64,000 nucleotides of DNA from Mytilisepta virgata (lineage: Eukaryota > Mollusca > Bivalvia > Mytilida > Mytilidae), in contig JAPWFG010000015.1 in the NCBI GenBank assembly GCA_028015205.1, positions 6,138,001 to 6,202,000 of the forward strand, written 5' to 3'. The notes under the pieces were generated by a model, which was given only the letters and a program-made list of their open reading frames with translations, was not told the DNA's origin and did no database searches. This document shows positions 12,601 through 24,978 of the stretch, piece after piece (position 1 is the first letter of the stretch; each line of letters begins with the position of its first letter). The position numbers were made by a program, and so were the translations under genes.

Positions 12601-13594
12601 AAATAAATTTTTGTCCCGCAAACAACTTCCATATATGTCAAACGCTAAAATTACCATACATGGAAAACGCTAAAAATGACCTTATATGGAAAACGCAAAA
12701 ATATACCATATACAATAAACTATACGATGCACGATAAACCATACCATAAGGTAATCAAAACGATCAACACTAAACGAAACGATGTACGATAAACCATACC
12801 ATGCACGCTAAACGAAACGCTAAAGCATACGTTAAACGCTAAAAGAGCGTGGTTTAAGGCCATCGTCCGTACATCGTTCGTTCAGCGTCCGTGGATCGTC
12901 CGTACAACGTCCGTACATCGTTCGTTCAGCGTCCGTACATCGTCCGTACATCGTTCGTTCAGCGTCCGTGGATCGTCCGTACAACGTCCGTACATCATCG
13001 TTTGAGTTGTTAAATTTCACGTTACAGGATGTGTAGTCTGGTTTTTTGGTGGGTCTATGCTGTTAATATGTTTTTAGTTTTTAATTGTAATGCATGTATT
13101 GTTTTGGTCGTGTCTTCGTTGTTCTCCGGAGTTTGTCAGTGATTTTGATTTTTCCCTCCCTCGAATATCCCTTTAGTATTTCTTGACTTTACCTATAAAA
13201 GTATCTTTGTTAGTTCCATGCTATTTTATGAGGGATTTTACTGGCTATGTGGCTTATTTTTTGTGCTTTCTTTTTTTACTATAGCTTGCTATGTTTTCTC
13301 CTCACGATATTTGGCAAAGAATAACGGTTTACCAATTAATAATAAGCTTTCAAACTTATCTTATTTTGCACCATCTTATAAAAGAAATAAACGCAATATC
13401 ACAATATTACAGCATAAACCAAAATTTCGTCGACTGACACAGTATATGGAGAATTGATTTAGTGTCTTCCTCCTTTTTCATTTGCCTACTTTCCCTCTTC
13501 AACACCAGACAACTTTTGCGTTACATAAGAGCCGTTTCAGATTTAAATTTTTGACTGATGTAACGCAGTTTTAGTTTTAGGAAGAGAAAAAAAA

Positions 13595-14440
13595 ATAATT
13601 TCGTGAAGAACCACTCTGATTCTGACAAAAAGTATTCTGAAGATGAAATTACAAACATGTTAGGTTTTCTCATAGACAACATATCTGTTGAAGTTGGCGG
13701 GCGAATGTTTCAACAAACAATTGATATTTTATCTGTGCTCCTATCCTCGCCGGTCTGCTTCTGCACTCATATGAAGCGGACTTCATTAAAGGGCTACTAC
13801 GTGAAAATAAAAAAAATCTAGCCTAATCCTTTAATATCACTTTTCGTAATATAGATGACTATTATTAAATACCGACAAATTCCAAGACTTTGTACATTTC
13901 ATCTACCCCAGTGAGCTTCAAATTAAGGATACTATAGATATATCTAAGTCCTCTTTATATTTGGATTTGTTTATTTAAATAGACAATGAGGGACAGTTAC
14001 AGAAAAAAATTAATGACAAATGTGATGACTTCAACTTTCATAATATTAAACTTTCCCTTCTTGATTAGGTATATACCAGAATCGCCTGCCTATAGCGTCT
14101 ACGTTTCGCAGCTTATCCGATATTCAAGGGCATGCGTGAGTTACCATAACTTTCAACTTTCACATAAGCTTTTTAATCAAGGTTTTATCAAGGATATGTT
14201 GATGTCATTACTTAGGAAATTTTACGGACGTCCTCACGAGTTTATTGACCATTACAGTGTTCAAATATCTAAGATGATGTTGGACCTGTTCCCACTGTCT
14301 TAAAATTTCCTGAACCTCCACCGATTTGTGATTACCACCGGATTGACTTAGTTGAACGTCATGAACGTATACGGAGCAGGAACTGTTTTCCCTTCCGCCT
14401 GGTTTTAAAGGAGTTCATGTTGTTCATTGTCTTTTAGTTA
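13595..14440 (+). pseudogene. Penelope-like RT fragment, family 1 (copy 1)
   Basis: Blocks 'NHSDSDKKYSEDEITNMLGF', 'LIDNISVEVGGRMFQQTID', then frameshifts; 'SPAYSVYVSQLIRYSRACVS' and 'FYGRPHEFIDHYSVQISKMM' near 14070-14290. Several frames and an in-frame stop at the linker show it is dead. A shorter matching fragment occurs in copy 2 (55655-56030). Confidence 0.75.
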
Positions 14441-15689
14441 TATAAGAGATTAAAGTCATAAAATGTTTTTTTTTTACGCATGCAAAATATTCACAAGAGT
14501 AAAATATTTATGGAAAATTAATTTCCGAAAAAGGTTAAAAATAGAGTCAGATGTCTGACCGGAAGAGGAGTCGAATGACCAAACTTGGAAACATGTCGGA
14601 TTTGTTCAGTTTGAGTTAACTCATTGAGAATACCAGCATTTAAAGAAACGCATCAACATAGAGCTGTAATATGTTCAGACAACACATGCATCCTCAATCA
14701 GTAAAATTCTGAATAGAATTGCATCTGTTGCAATTATTATGTGACCATTACACCTTAATTTTTGTTGTATAGATATGCTATAGAATGTTATCATACACGG
14801 ACAATGCGATGTGACAAAGTACATGTTGCCTTGATTTATAGTTTGAAGTAACAATATTTAGATTTTAAATCAAGAAAGTCCTTAATGAGATAAAAAGTAC
14901 CAATTTCAACTACAAGATTTTGTAAAATTTTGCATTTAACTGCATTTGAATATTGAAAAATAATATACATGTTACTTGATATCGTGTTTCAGGTTTCGGC
15001 GAATAGTTATCTAAATATTTAGAATGAACATCGATAAAAATTCCATGTTTTATATTTTAGCGATAATTTCTCAAATCCTGTCCCTACTGATATACTATTT
15101 TGGTAGATAGATTTAATCTATTTATAAGGATCATGAAAACATAAGACAGTTTCTACATGAAATCCGTACAAAACGTTTAAAGGGCCAAATATACCTTTCT
15201 AGTTGTAAATAATTGCAATTCACATAAATTTTCAATGGGTACTGATATAAAAAAAAATATATTCGGTAATATTAAGCTGTTTCGCAGTGTGTTCCTCTTT
15301 GAAAATACAACAAGACTTCAAAGTGTTATTGATGCAGTTTGCGACTTCTGAAAAAAAATACCGCGAACGCGTCGCGGTCAAAAGGTTAACTAATTGTCGA
15401 CCGAGATCTTCGGCAACTACACTTTGATTAAATTATTGATAAACAACGGGGTCAGAAACGGTAAAATCGACAAAGGGTTAGGGAAATATATACATCAAAT
15501 TATATTTGTTTTTAAATTCCTTTTAAAAATTAACCAAATACTGCAAACTGACCATAGTGTAAGACAGAAAGACTGTTCAATGGTATAATATACTACTTTC
15601 TCACGAATGAAAGTTTTTAAAAGGTGTTTAAGCTATTCGTTCTCGTGTTGTGTGGTGTGCCATTCCAACGTGCGTCCTTCGGGTGTCGT

Positions 15690-16053
15690 GTAGGGTGGAT
15701 GGATGGATGAATTGTTTAACGTCCTGTGGCAACCAGGTGCATATCAGGACGAAAACATGTTGATATGATAATGAATATTATCCTTGTTTTGTACAAGACC
15801 GACACGCTAAGTCGTATTTTTAATGTGCTAGCTCACAAAGTAACTGTCCGCGGGAAGACATACCACCTCACTCGGACACATTATACTGACTCTGAGACGA
15901 CCATTCTTTGCTCTTACTACTGGATGCCGCGTGCTTGGCGGAGAAGCAGCAAATACCAATTTTAATGTCTTTGGTTTGACCCGGACGGGGATTGAACCCG
16001 CGACCATCGGCACTCGAGGCGAGCACGCTACCACGCGACCACCGAGGCGGTTG
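15690..16053 (-). repeat. tRNA-derived SINE (copy 1)
   Basis: The minus strand begins with a tRNA-like head (16053-15974) containing an A-box-like 'TGGTAGCGTGC' and a B box 'GGTTCAATCCC'. A body with 'GGTATTTGCTGCTTC' follows, and the 3' end reads 'CAGGACGTTAAACAATTC' then ATCC repeats. It would be RNA polymerase III transcribed. Confidence 0.75.
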
Positions 16054-16541
16054 GTTTCATGTAGGAATCTTATGTAATGTAGCGTTTGTTTAATTGTAAA
16101 AATACTTACCTACTGCCTCGTAACATTCTGTAGATCCGGAACAAAGAGAGCAAACCCTTGTGTCTCCTGCATTCCCGGTAAGATCAACTGCAGTTATTAA
16201 TTTCAAGAATCAGTGAAATTTCTCCTTAGATATATCTATAAATACAAAAGAGTTTTAGATTCTATATATACTCAAATAAAAGCGAAAAGAAAACCGCACT
16301 AATTATACAAGGAAAAAGAGTTTTAAATAACCATGTCCTATCGTTTACATATATTGATAGATTGCACGGAATATTTTTCTTCTTAAAGGAAAAGGATCGA
16401 ACCAAAAAATATATTTTCCCATGTTGAGACATTTATACTATGTTGTTTGAATGCTTTGTCATCGAATTAAGTCAGGTATATATTTTTTCTAATGGTCACC
16501 AGTAATTTTTAAATTTATTTAAATTAATAAAACAGCAAAAT

Positions 16542-16789
16542 AGTGGACAAATGCAGAGTGGCCTTAAAAAAATTGAGGAGGATTAATGCAGGCTATCTTA
16601 TTGATAGCCAGTCACAAGTCTGGATAAATGCAGAGTGGCCTTTCAAATGACCCGGATGTAAGGGCGCTCTCGCCCAGATCTAATCTTTGACTAGCGACAA
16701 TCGACCACCACTGGCAGCAGCAGCGACAACAGCGACAAGTAGCGCCAAAACTGAAATGAGCACGCGAGTAAGATCATGATTAGCGATGA
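16542..16789. other. Junction sequence after duplication copy 1
   Basis: It contains a short direct repeat, 'GGACAAATGCAGAGTGGCCTT' (16541) and 'GGATAAATGCAGAGTGGCCTT' (16622), and then the more GC-rich start of the minisatellite locus. No gene recognised. Confidence 0.4.
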
Positions 16790-17265
16790 ACAGCAAAGAG
16801 CAAGAGAAAAACCGCGATGAGCAAGAGAAGAGCAAGAGAAAACAGCGATGAGAAGCAAAGATCAAGAGAAAAACAACGATGAGCAGTAAAGAACAAGAGA
16901 AAAACAGCGATGAGCAGCAAAGAGAAAGAGAAAAACAGAGATGAGCAACAAATAGCAAGAGAAAAACAGCAATGAGCAGCAAAGAGCAAGAGAAGAACAG
17001 AGATGAGCAACAAAGAGCAAGACAAAAACAGGGATGCGCAGCAAAAAGCAAGAGAAAAACAGCCATGAGCAGTAAAGAGCAAGAGAAAAACAGCGATGAG
17101 CAGCATAGAGAAAGAGAAAAAAGCGATAAGCAAGAAAAGAGCAAGAGAAAAACAGCGATGAGCAGTAAAGAGCAAGAGAAAAACAGCGATGAGCAGCTTA
17201 GAGAAAGAGAAAAAAGCGATAAGCAAGAAAAGAGCAAGAGAAAAACAGCGATGAGCAAGAGAAGA
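16790..17265. repeat. Coding-like minisatellite, about 31-bp unit
   Basis: Fifteen or so imperfect units of 'GAGCAAGAGAAAAACAGCGA' plus 'TGAGCAGCAAA'. The array stays open in several frames on both strands: + strand gives Glu/Lys/Gln-rich peptide (EQEKNSDEQ), minus strand gives Leu/Phe/Ser/Cys-rich peptide. Openness in opposite frames is a consequence of the repeat, so I do not call a gene. Confidence 0.8.
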
Positions 17266-17329
17266 AATATCCATAAATCAAATGGTTGCTCCCTTATTGA
17301 AAAGAAATTGGTTATTTTGTAGATAATTA

Positions 17330-19055
17330 TATCTGTTTAATACAAATGCCGATCGTTCATTGCGTTATTAATTTGTATTCTTTAGTAATCAAAGCATTTC
17401 CATGTTTACCTTTATTATATATCACTATCCGAGAGAAAAAAGTATCACACATCTTAGCTTATGATAAAGAAGGACGGTAAAAATGGTTATATACTTGCGT
17501 TAGATAAAAATACTTATATCGTCGAATAGTTTCGTCAGTTCAAATTACCCCATTGTGGAGAGAAACAACATGTACAAGAACATAATCCTGACCTTGAAAA
17601 GGAAATGAAAAACTACATACTTAAAATGTATGTCGATTGTGATTTAGATCAGACTAACATTGTGAATGATAGTTTCCAGGAAAAATCCGATTGTTTCATG
17701 AAAGAGGCATCGGTGAAATTCTTACAAATGTCAAAATTAAAAAGGAGGCGGACGATCTAGTGGACGGTTCTACCCTAGAACCATTTATGACAGGGTTGAT
17801 TCTCCTCTAGAACCGTTCTCTCTGACAGAATAGTGGAGAGGTTAGAACTGATCTCAACTGTACATACATGCATCGTGGTATCATGTACAACACTACATGT
17901 AAATAGGAACACGTTTGCACTGATATCTAATAATACTAATTTGAGTCTTTTTTAACTTTTTTGCTTATTTTTGTGCCAAATGTTTTTTTTACATTTGCAC
18001 TGAGAAAATTGTAATAAAAAAATTACAATTTATTTGAACACAACAAATGTACAATGTCAAGTATTTCTAAAAACGGTGGAGCTCTACTATAAAATGATTT
18101 ATACATTTAGTGATAAAAAACACTTTATTTTTCATTATTGATGAGACAGAATATGGTAATTGACCTGTTGAGGAAAAAATCCACTCGTAAAACATAAGAA
18201 AATTTTGAGTAGAAGAGGTGTTTCATGTTTGTTCTCCATATGTAAAAAAAATCTTACAACTCAATGGAAGTTAAAAACAGCCACTAGTACAGGTTAAAGT
18301 TTATCTTGTCACATACACAATGTATGTGTAATGTCATTGTTAATTTTGTCATTATCTTGTAATCTCACTAGACCAACCCATTCATTGTTTTCATAAAAAG
18401 TGTTCTTTCTGTTCGGTGGTATTTCTTTTCAAGTGGAAATAGATTTAATTTTTATCCTGTTTTATGAAAAAAAGAACAGTGTGGAATGATTCCTCGATTC
18501 AAGCAATAATGACATGGGAGTATTTTAATTTACAAGTGGCGGATTAATCCGTTGGTGATGTCACAAGACCAAAACAGGTTATACAGTATAACCAATGTTG
18601 ATTTTTGATGTTGCAGCCAATCAAAATGCAGCATTAAAATCAAATTTAGTTATTCTATGATACTATTTTGCATATCTTACTTGATATCTATATTTTGTTT
18701 AAAAGGTTCGTGAAAAAAATAACGAATAATAACAAAACAATGAGACCATAAGAAAAAGCGGTATGGTTTATAAATTATTACAAATCCCTACATATTTTTA
18801 TAAAAGTATAATTACAGGTACAATATTGTTGTACTTCATCTAAAATTCAAAAATGGGCCTTCAAGATAGAGAAAAATCTTCCATACCACGTAATGTATAA
18901 TAAGAATAAACATTTCAGAGAAACTTGTGGTTATGGGTGCATGATTTATAGTAACATTGACAACTTATTTCGACAAAATATATTAGCCCTAGAAGTATTT
19001 TCTGACGAAACCTATATCAAATCTAAATATAAGAAGTTTAAAACTTAACGCCCCA
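17330..19055. other. No recognised gene
   Basis: AT-rich. A short palindrome 'AATTGTAAT...ATTACAATT' (about 18008-18029) and a 'GGTTCTA' cluster (17764-17825) that recurs near 42900-42975 are the only structures noticed. Confidence 0.4.
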
Positions 19056-19060
19056 AGAAA

Positions 19061-19415
19061 TCAGTATAGTCCATTTAAGAAACTCATTTCGGAATCACGA
19101 TTCGGACTTATTTCCCTTGCTGGGATGTAGTACTGGTTCGCTGCAATGAAGAGTAAAAGATTAACTGTTTTTAAAACTTGTTAATTTGCACATACTGCTT
19201 GGTTTGTATAAATATGGGAATTACTTACGATTATAAAGCTGGAAATATTTGTATATCAAAAGTAATAAATAATTTCTATTTACTTTCTACTGGTTGCTCT
19301 GCACTGCAGCGAACCAGTACTACGTCCCAGCAAAGGAAATAACCTGCTTCAAATTATAATTTTAGAGTCAGAATCGTGATTCCGAAATGAGTTTCTGAAA
19401 AGGGCTATAGCTGAC
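19061..19415. mobile_element. Foldback/MITE-like element, about 350 bp
   Basis: 'AGAAACTCATTTCGGAATC' (19078-19096) and 'TGCTGGGATGTAGTACTGG' (19119-19137) recur inverted at 19312-19397. The right arm has about 40 bp more ('CTTCAAATTATAATTTTAGA'). A further piece of the same family lies at 32258-32305. Confidence 0.65.
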
Positions 19416-19629
19416 CTTAATTCATTTATTTTGTACTTTATTTATCAATTAATTCCAAAATACAGACAATTGCTACCACATTTTATTTAATTAATCCAAT
19501 GTATTTGATAAGTAAATAAAATAATAATGATAATAATAATGATAATAAAATAATAAGTTTCCAAACTTTTGTTTGGGAGAGTTAATTAAGACATACCATT
19601 AATACACCAATTGATGCTTTTACTCCACA

Positions 19630-21690
19630 TAAACCCACAGGGGCCCGACTTCTGGATATTTATTTCTTTTTTATTTTATTTTTTGGTTGTCTTATTTCAT
19701 AAGTACTTTATTAAATACTCAGTGTAACACCGAATATTCTGCATTTATTATCAATGTGTTATACATTATCCATGTCCTTATACTAAAAAATCCTAAAGGA
19801 ATATAACCCGCCATTTTGGATTTCCTTCCTCTGCCACGATTAATATCACAGGAGCCCGATATTTGGATGTTTATTTATTTCTTTTTTATTTTATTATTAT
19901 AATTTTTTTATGGTTGTCTTATTTCATGAGTACTTTTATTAAATATTTACTATAACAACGAATATTCTGCGTTTATTATAAATGTGCTATACACTATCCA
20001 TCCTTATACTAAAAAATCTTAGGATTTTTTAGTATAAGGACGTGTGTAACCGGGCTTCAAATAAGAAGAAGACTTCCTAGGGTTCTAAGTTTATTTACGT
20101 ATGCATATCATAAAATAGCCTCTGAAAAATAAACATTTAATCACAATTACATAACAAATACACAAATATTACCATAAGTAATGTCAATTAATAGATTCAA
20201 ATAGAAAATATATGTATTAAATAATTTCATGTACATCTAGTTAGAAATTACAACTATCACTTATATATACACATGTTCGTCATGTTATCGTTTCCAGAAC
20301 ATGAGTTCTATTAAAACAGTTCATTCAAAATCAAGAAAAATGACTACAATTCTCATTCACAATATTAATCACAAAATTATTCAGACAATTAAGTACAACT
20401 AATTAGCCATACTAAATTCACTCGAACTCAAAAATATAAAAGGTTTAAAATAATAAATATGTACCATCAGTTTGACAAGAACTGCACAGAAATGCATTTA
20501 TATAGTCTGGTCAGCTACAACTAACATCAAGCGTCAGCCAATACATAATACAGTAACCATACCTAGACAATAGATAAATCAATATTTACCCAATTGTAAA
20601 TTAGCTAACTTCTTAGAATTCAATATGAATTCTATCAATAGTTTTCATTACAAACTCAAAGTTAAAAGAACATAATATTTTATCCTCAGTAATTTACAAT
20701 TGAATATTACTAAAATCTAAGCATTCTTTTACCTAAGTTTCAATAAAATGCTTTACAAATACTTGAACTTTCTGTAACAAATTTGACCAAAAATGAATAG
20801 TAAAAAATATAACAAAAAGTACTTACTTTACATACAGAAAATATATATCCGACACACACTCTTATAAATTCAAATAGTAAATGGGTAAAGATCCAAAATT
20901 ACATGGCTATTTAAGACTGAATAAAAAACTAGTTCTGACCAGATATTTGAAGAGAAGATCTCAAAAAGTCTATGTATAGAAATAACCTGACTGACCTTAA
21001 GCATATAAGGGAATAAAAAGTGTAAGTCCAAGCTAATGAATAATTATAAATTTCGCCGATAACCAAATAAGGTAATGAAATATAACTTGACACAAAGTCT
21101 ATTGTAATAGTGAAATGTGCTCACTGTCAAGTAACTGCATTCAATCGTAAAACTAGATAATATACCTGTAAGAAAGTTTAGTTAATTAAATCTGGTGGAA
21201 TTAAATATTAAGAATGAAACAAAATAAACTGAAATTCAAATGATCGAATTATAAAACAGATAATGGAAAATATCCTGAAACAAATACATGTATGTTTAAT
21301 ATGGGAGATAACTCTAATCTAGCAAACCAAATACCTATTGATCAATAGAAACTGACAATATTAATAATCTGTAAAAGCAAGTACATTCATATAATTAAAC
21401 TCAAATATTTATTCAAATAAAAAAACAAATAAAATTCAATACGGGCACACGTGGATAGTGTATAGCACATTGATAATAAACGCAAAAATCCTAGGATTTT
21501 TCCCCGGGATTTTTTAGTATAAGGACGTGGATAGTGTAAAACACATTGCTAATAAACGCATAATATTCTTTGTTACAGTGAGTATTTATTAAAAGTACTC
21601 ATGAAATAAGACAAAAAAAAAAAATAAAATAAAATGAAAAATAAATAAATATCCAGAAGTCTGGCCCCTCTGAATAAACCTTCCGTACAT
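19630..21690. repeat. Long palindromic cluster of a 165-bp unit
   Basis: Two forward units (about 19635-19800 and 19848-20013) face one partial and one full reverse unit (about 21454-21490 and 21495-21690). Units run from 'CCCGACTTCTGGATATTTAT' to 'CCTTATACTAAAAAATCC'. The centre is interrupted by the insertion at 20045-21449. Confidence 0.75.
20045..21449. mobile_element. 1.4-kb insertion with TG...CA ends, solo-LTR-like
   Basis: It begins TGTAACCGGG and ends ACGGGCACA, and is flanked by CGTG (20041-20044 and 21450-21453). The nearby uninterrupted unit reads 'AAGGACGTGGATAGTGT' (21523), which is the empty site. TG...CA ends and a 4-5 bp duplication are LTR-retrotransposon traits. No coding region, primer site or internal domain seen, so a solo LTR or a non-autonomous element are both possible. 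Confidence 0.5.
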
Positions 21691-21699
21691 GTAATTGAA

Positions 21700-22720
21700 A
21701 AAATAATAAAGAAACAATCATTGACCTATTCTAAACAAAAATGAAAAACAACCTCTTATACTAGATGATGTTTTTTCTGTGAGCCTTAGGAACAAAAAGG
21801 AATGCGAGAAATCAGTCCTCCGTTGGTCGAAAGCAATGCATTTTAACTAGAAACGCGATGAATTTTAACTACGAATGCAGTGTGTGTTTACTGTAGATGT
21901 TTACAAAGTGTGATGAATTTGAATTGTATTTATTTATACACGAAATAATAAAATGACATGCAATATAGACAAACTACTAAATAAGCCTACAATTTAAGGT
22001 CAATTCTTCGTTAGATCGTTAAACAAATGCAGTTTGGTAGCATGTAAACTGTATACGACAATTATTTGATGTTTCTTATTTTTTAATTTTAAATACCTAC
22101 ATATTGTAGGTTAAAGTCTGTAAAATATAAGGGATCAATAGGGGTCAGTGCCTAAAATTGAAACTTTATTTACATAAAATTCCACAAAATCACAAATGGT
22201 TTAATATTCTTCTTGACGGGTGCAAAGCGGAAGGGAAAATCGCCTTTTTGTTTGTTTGTATGTTTCATATTTTTCAAAGACGTGAATATATCTTTTAGGT
22301 TTTTACTAATACTAGTTTAGTTTGAGGGTGCGACTTACTATCAAACCAATTGTGCCGTTGTACATTGTATCGGAAATTAGTTTTCCTTTTCGATAGTAAT
22401 GTATATTTTTAATTTTCCTTGAACATATTGTTGGGTGTGGCGAGTTAAATTCGTACTATACTTATAGACAAATTAAACAGTTATATTGATATTATTATAT
22501 TTACTTTCAAGTAAATGTCAGTCATTTACACATTGTACCATACTCATCTTGTTATATAAGGCCATACAATATGGAGTTCATGTACAAATACATATCCAAC
22601 TAGTATATAGCAAACGGAGTTCAGAGTAAATGAAAAAATATCAGCTGCTATGGTAAAGTTGTTTATAATGCTGAAAGTGAAATAAACATTGATGAGTAAT
22701 TTTTAATACACTTACAAAGG
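21700..22720. other. No recognised feature
   Basis: AT-rich intergenic sequence. No coding motifs or clear repeats seen. Confidence 0.4.
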
Positions 22721-22724
22721 ACAA

Positions 22725-22835
22725 ACATACCTAAGGAGCAAATACAAAAAACGTAATCCATTGAAAGACGAACCCGGGAAGACAAATGGACAACAACAAA
22801 CAGAACAAATAAACACAGAAAATATGTTACATACG
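22725..22835 (-). repeat. Penelope-like family-1 tail fragment
   Basis: Reverse complement of the conserved 3' tail seen at 41630-41715 and 49990-50090: it contains the complements of 'TTGTCTTCCCGGGTT' and 'CAATGGATTACGTTTTT'. Confidence 0.75.
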
Positions 22836-23124
22836 TACGTGCACCAGAGACAAAAGAGACATCTCTGGCTACATTGTTTAAAGTACATGCATGTTCATCA
22901 TTCATTATTCAGTGTTCAGTTTATATCAGTTCAACACAGGTATTGTTAAACATTGAATAATTCAATCTTAATTTTTATAAACTGGTCTTAACAAATCTTG
23001 ATTGACTGCAAGGCATTATATCTTGTTTTGGTCTTGTTATCTTGATTTTGTTTAAAATCTCTAAAACTCAAGACAATAAAGATTAAACAAGACTGAAATG
23101 GCCATTTAAGATCAAACTGGTGTT

Positions 23125-23170
23125 GTTAGTGCCCGCTATGCTGCCATGTCAAATCCGGTATATTAGTTTT
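23125..23170 (-). repeat. Short Penelope-like family-2 tail fragment
   Basis: 'CCCGCTATGCTGCC' and 'ATGTCAAATCCGG' are the complement of the tail at 8650-8685. Confidence 0.45.
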
Positions 23171-23174
23171 TGTC

Positions 23175-24330
23175 CGAGGTTCTGTCTGTTGGGTAGCTGT
23201 GATTGATTACTATGTAGTGGTTGACCTTTCCTGTTATCCATTTCTTTTGTTTATAAAAACAAAAAGATAAACAAAGAAAATTATGATAAGTAAAAATATC
23301 AGGTATTTATGTCCCCCGCTGCAACTAATGCAGAGGGCATACATTGTAGTAATGCCGGGGAACAGTCGACCGGTCTTCCTGTACAAATCTTGTTAGCATC
23401 TATTAAATTCACTATTCGTCTGATTTTGATACATTGTTAAACACAGCCTTTATCTGAAAGGTAACGAAAAAAATTTGTAGGAGATATCACCCTTAATGAC
23501 AGAAAATTTACATAATGTTCTATTTGGGACCGTTTAAAACTTTCTTAGGAATGATGGTCCTTTATTAAATAGTAAATCTGCAAATAGTCTTGGTAGCACC
23601 CCAATAAATTTACATGTATTGTTCATCTGAATAATTCCAACCAAATGACTACACTCCTTTCGCGTGATGATACATTTCTGCGAGAATAATGGTAACTATC
23701 CAAAGAGTGGTAAGCATAATTGTGGGATATGAACCATGCTTTATTTTAACTGTAAGAAAATGTAAGTGACCAGAAACAAAGTTTAGTTGGGGTTAAATGG
23801 ATGTTTTTGTTTCATGTACATGTACATTCTAGAGATATACCGAACTGGTTATTTATAAACTTACGTAAGTGTGTAATGTTTTGTTTCACATCTCGGTCTA
23901 AAATTGACACAGTTGTTGAACCAAACAATATTTAATAATTCTTCAGCAGAATTTTCACCAAGTATTCCTCTGTCAAATGATATCTTGATACCGTCATCTG
24001 TCAGATGCTGAATTTCATTTTACTTGTTACCCGTGCATTGCTGTTCTAAAATTGTGTGCTTATCCATAAGCGTTTGTCTTGTATACGTACGTTTCATCAT
24101 TTTGGTCTCCCATGACAGAGTGTCCGTATTTCTGTCTACACTACTGACAATGCTACGAAGAGTCGATGGTTCAAACTCTCCAAAATCTTTCTATTCTGCT
24201 ATCAGAAAGAAGTTGAAAAGAAGAGGATAAAGCTCCGCAAGCTGTATTGTTTGCAGTTCTCTGGTTTCATTCTGGTCAATAATGCAATTACTTAAATTGT
24301 TTTTTTTTGCAGTGTTTTGCTGAATGTCTA
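23175..24330. other. No recognised gene
   Basis: AT-rich. A 68-codon ORF at 24024-24230 has a hydrophobic start and a basic end but no recognisable family or splice context. Confidence 0.35.
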
Positions 24331-24339
24331 AGCTCTTAA

Positions 24340-24732
24340 GGATGTTCGCTGGTCATGTTTTTTCATTCTTGTGAGATGTTCAGAATCATCTGGTTTTATC
24401 CATTTGAATGCCATTTATTATTTTCCCCGCTAACACACATTTTTCTTCTCATTAATCTTTTGCATGCTGAATAATTAGCCATTTGTAAAAATCTTATAAA
24501 ATCCTTGTCATTATTTAATGGTTTTTGAGAAATAAAACTTGTCAATGATAAAGATATGTAAAATCAAGAGAGGCATACTTTTCCCGCCAAATTTTCAATG
24601 GCTTATATCTCGAAAACAAGCACACGGACCTATAATTTTTTTCCCGATCTTTTAGTTCCTTTATTAATCCACTATCAATATTTACCAGTGTTATGGAAAG
24701 CTTGTTATTTTGAAACTGAGCAGCGAACATCC
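24340..24732. mobile_element. TTAA-flanked MITE, 393 bp
   Basis: It is bounded by TTAA (24336-24339 and 24733-24736) and has 12-bp perfect inverted ends, GGATGTTCGCTG. TTAA target duplication is the piggyBac hallmark. No coding capacity. Confidence 0.7.
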
Positions 24733-24762
24733 TTAATCTAAGAACTCTGGATCACACTGATT

Positions 24763-24978
24763 ATGCTGGGGAAAATTTACTGTCAGATGAGTATCATGGA
24801 ATTTTCATCAGATGGAACATTCTGGGTAGCTGATGGAGAGTTTGGAATATTTACGGTAGTTTATTGTATATTACTGCATTCAATGCCAAAGGAAAATGTT
24901 CAATTGTTTTTCCAGGCCTTCATACATTTTTTAAGGCAAAGTTTCTGTAGCAGACGAACATTAGGAAGCTTTCAGTAA
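24763..24978 (+). other. Unrecognised ORF
   Basis: 71 codons. 'SSDGTFWVADGEFGIF' is weakly like the first catalytic block of MULE transposases (DGTF) but nothing around it supports this. Could be a degraded transposase scrap or chance. Confidence 0.15.

Larger units (their letters stand above)
8727..13034. mobile_element. 4.3-kb TIR element with subterminal repeat arrays
   Basis: Both ends are ACACATCCTGTAACGT (16 bp, inverted; right end 13019-13034). The flanks carry a 5-bp target duplication AGTCT (8722-8726 and 13035-13039). Copy 2 of the duplication lacks it. Just inside both ends are arrays of 'TTCGTTCAGCGTCCGTACATCG'-like units in the same orientation (8747-8790, 8960-9000; 12855-13010), and inside those arrays of 'CGTTTAGCGTTTCGTTTAG' units that are inverted relative to each other (8800-8960; 12640-12845). 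I see no transposase, so it is probably non-autonomous. The superfamily is not assigned. Confidence 0.75.
1..16541 (+). repeat. Segmental duplication, copy 1
   Basis: Blocks 1-1670, about 5836-8735 and about 13045-16541 match copy 2 in the same order and orientation. They hold the transporter 3' end, a broken minus-strand gene, two Penelope-like fragments and a SINE. The gaps are a LINE with its flank and a 4.3-kb TIR element. Homology ends at 'cagcaaaat' in both copies. Confidence 0.85.

Noticed and set aside
15974..16053. A true tRNA gene
   Set aside because: A and B boxes are present but the acceptor stem does not close, and a SINE body and tail follow. A second diverged copy occurs at 56551-56636.
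16680..17322. Protein-coding gene over the minisatellite
   Set aside because: Long frames exist on both strands at once because of the repeat period. There is no conserved domain or defensible start.
24763..24978. Degraded MULE transposase
   Set aside because: Only the four residues DGTF match. No finger, second Asp or inverted ends nearby.
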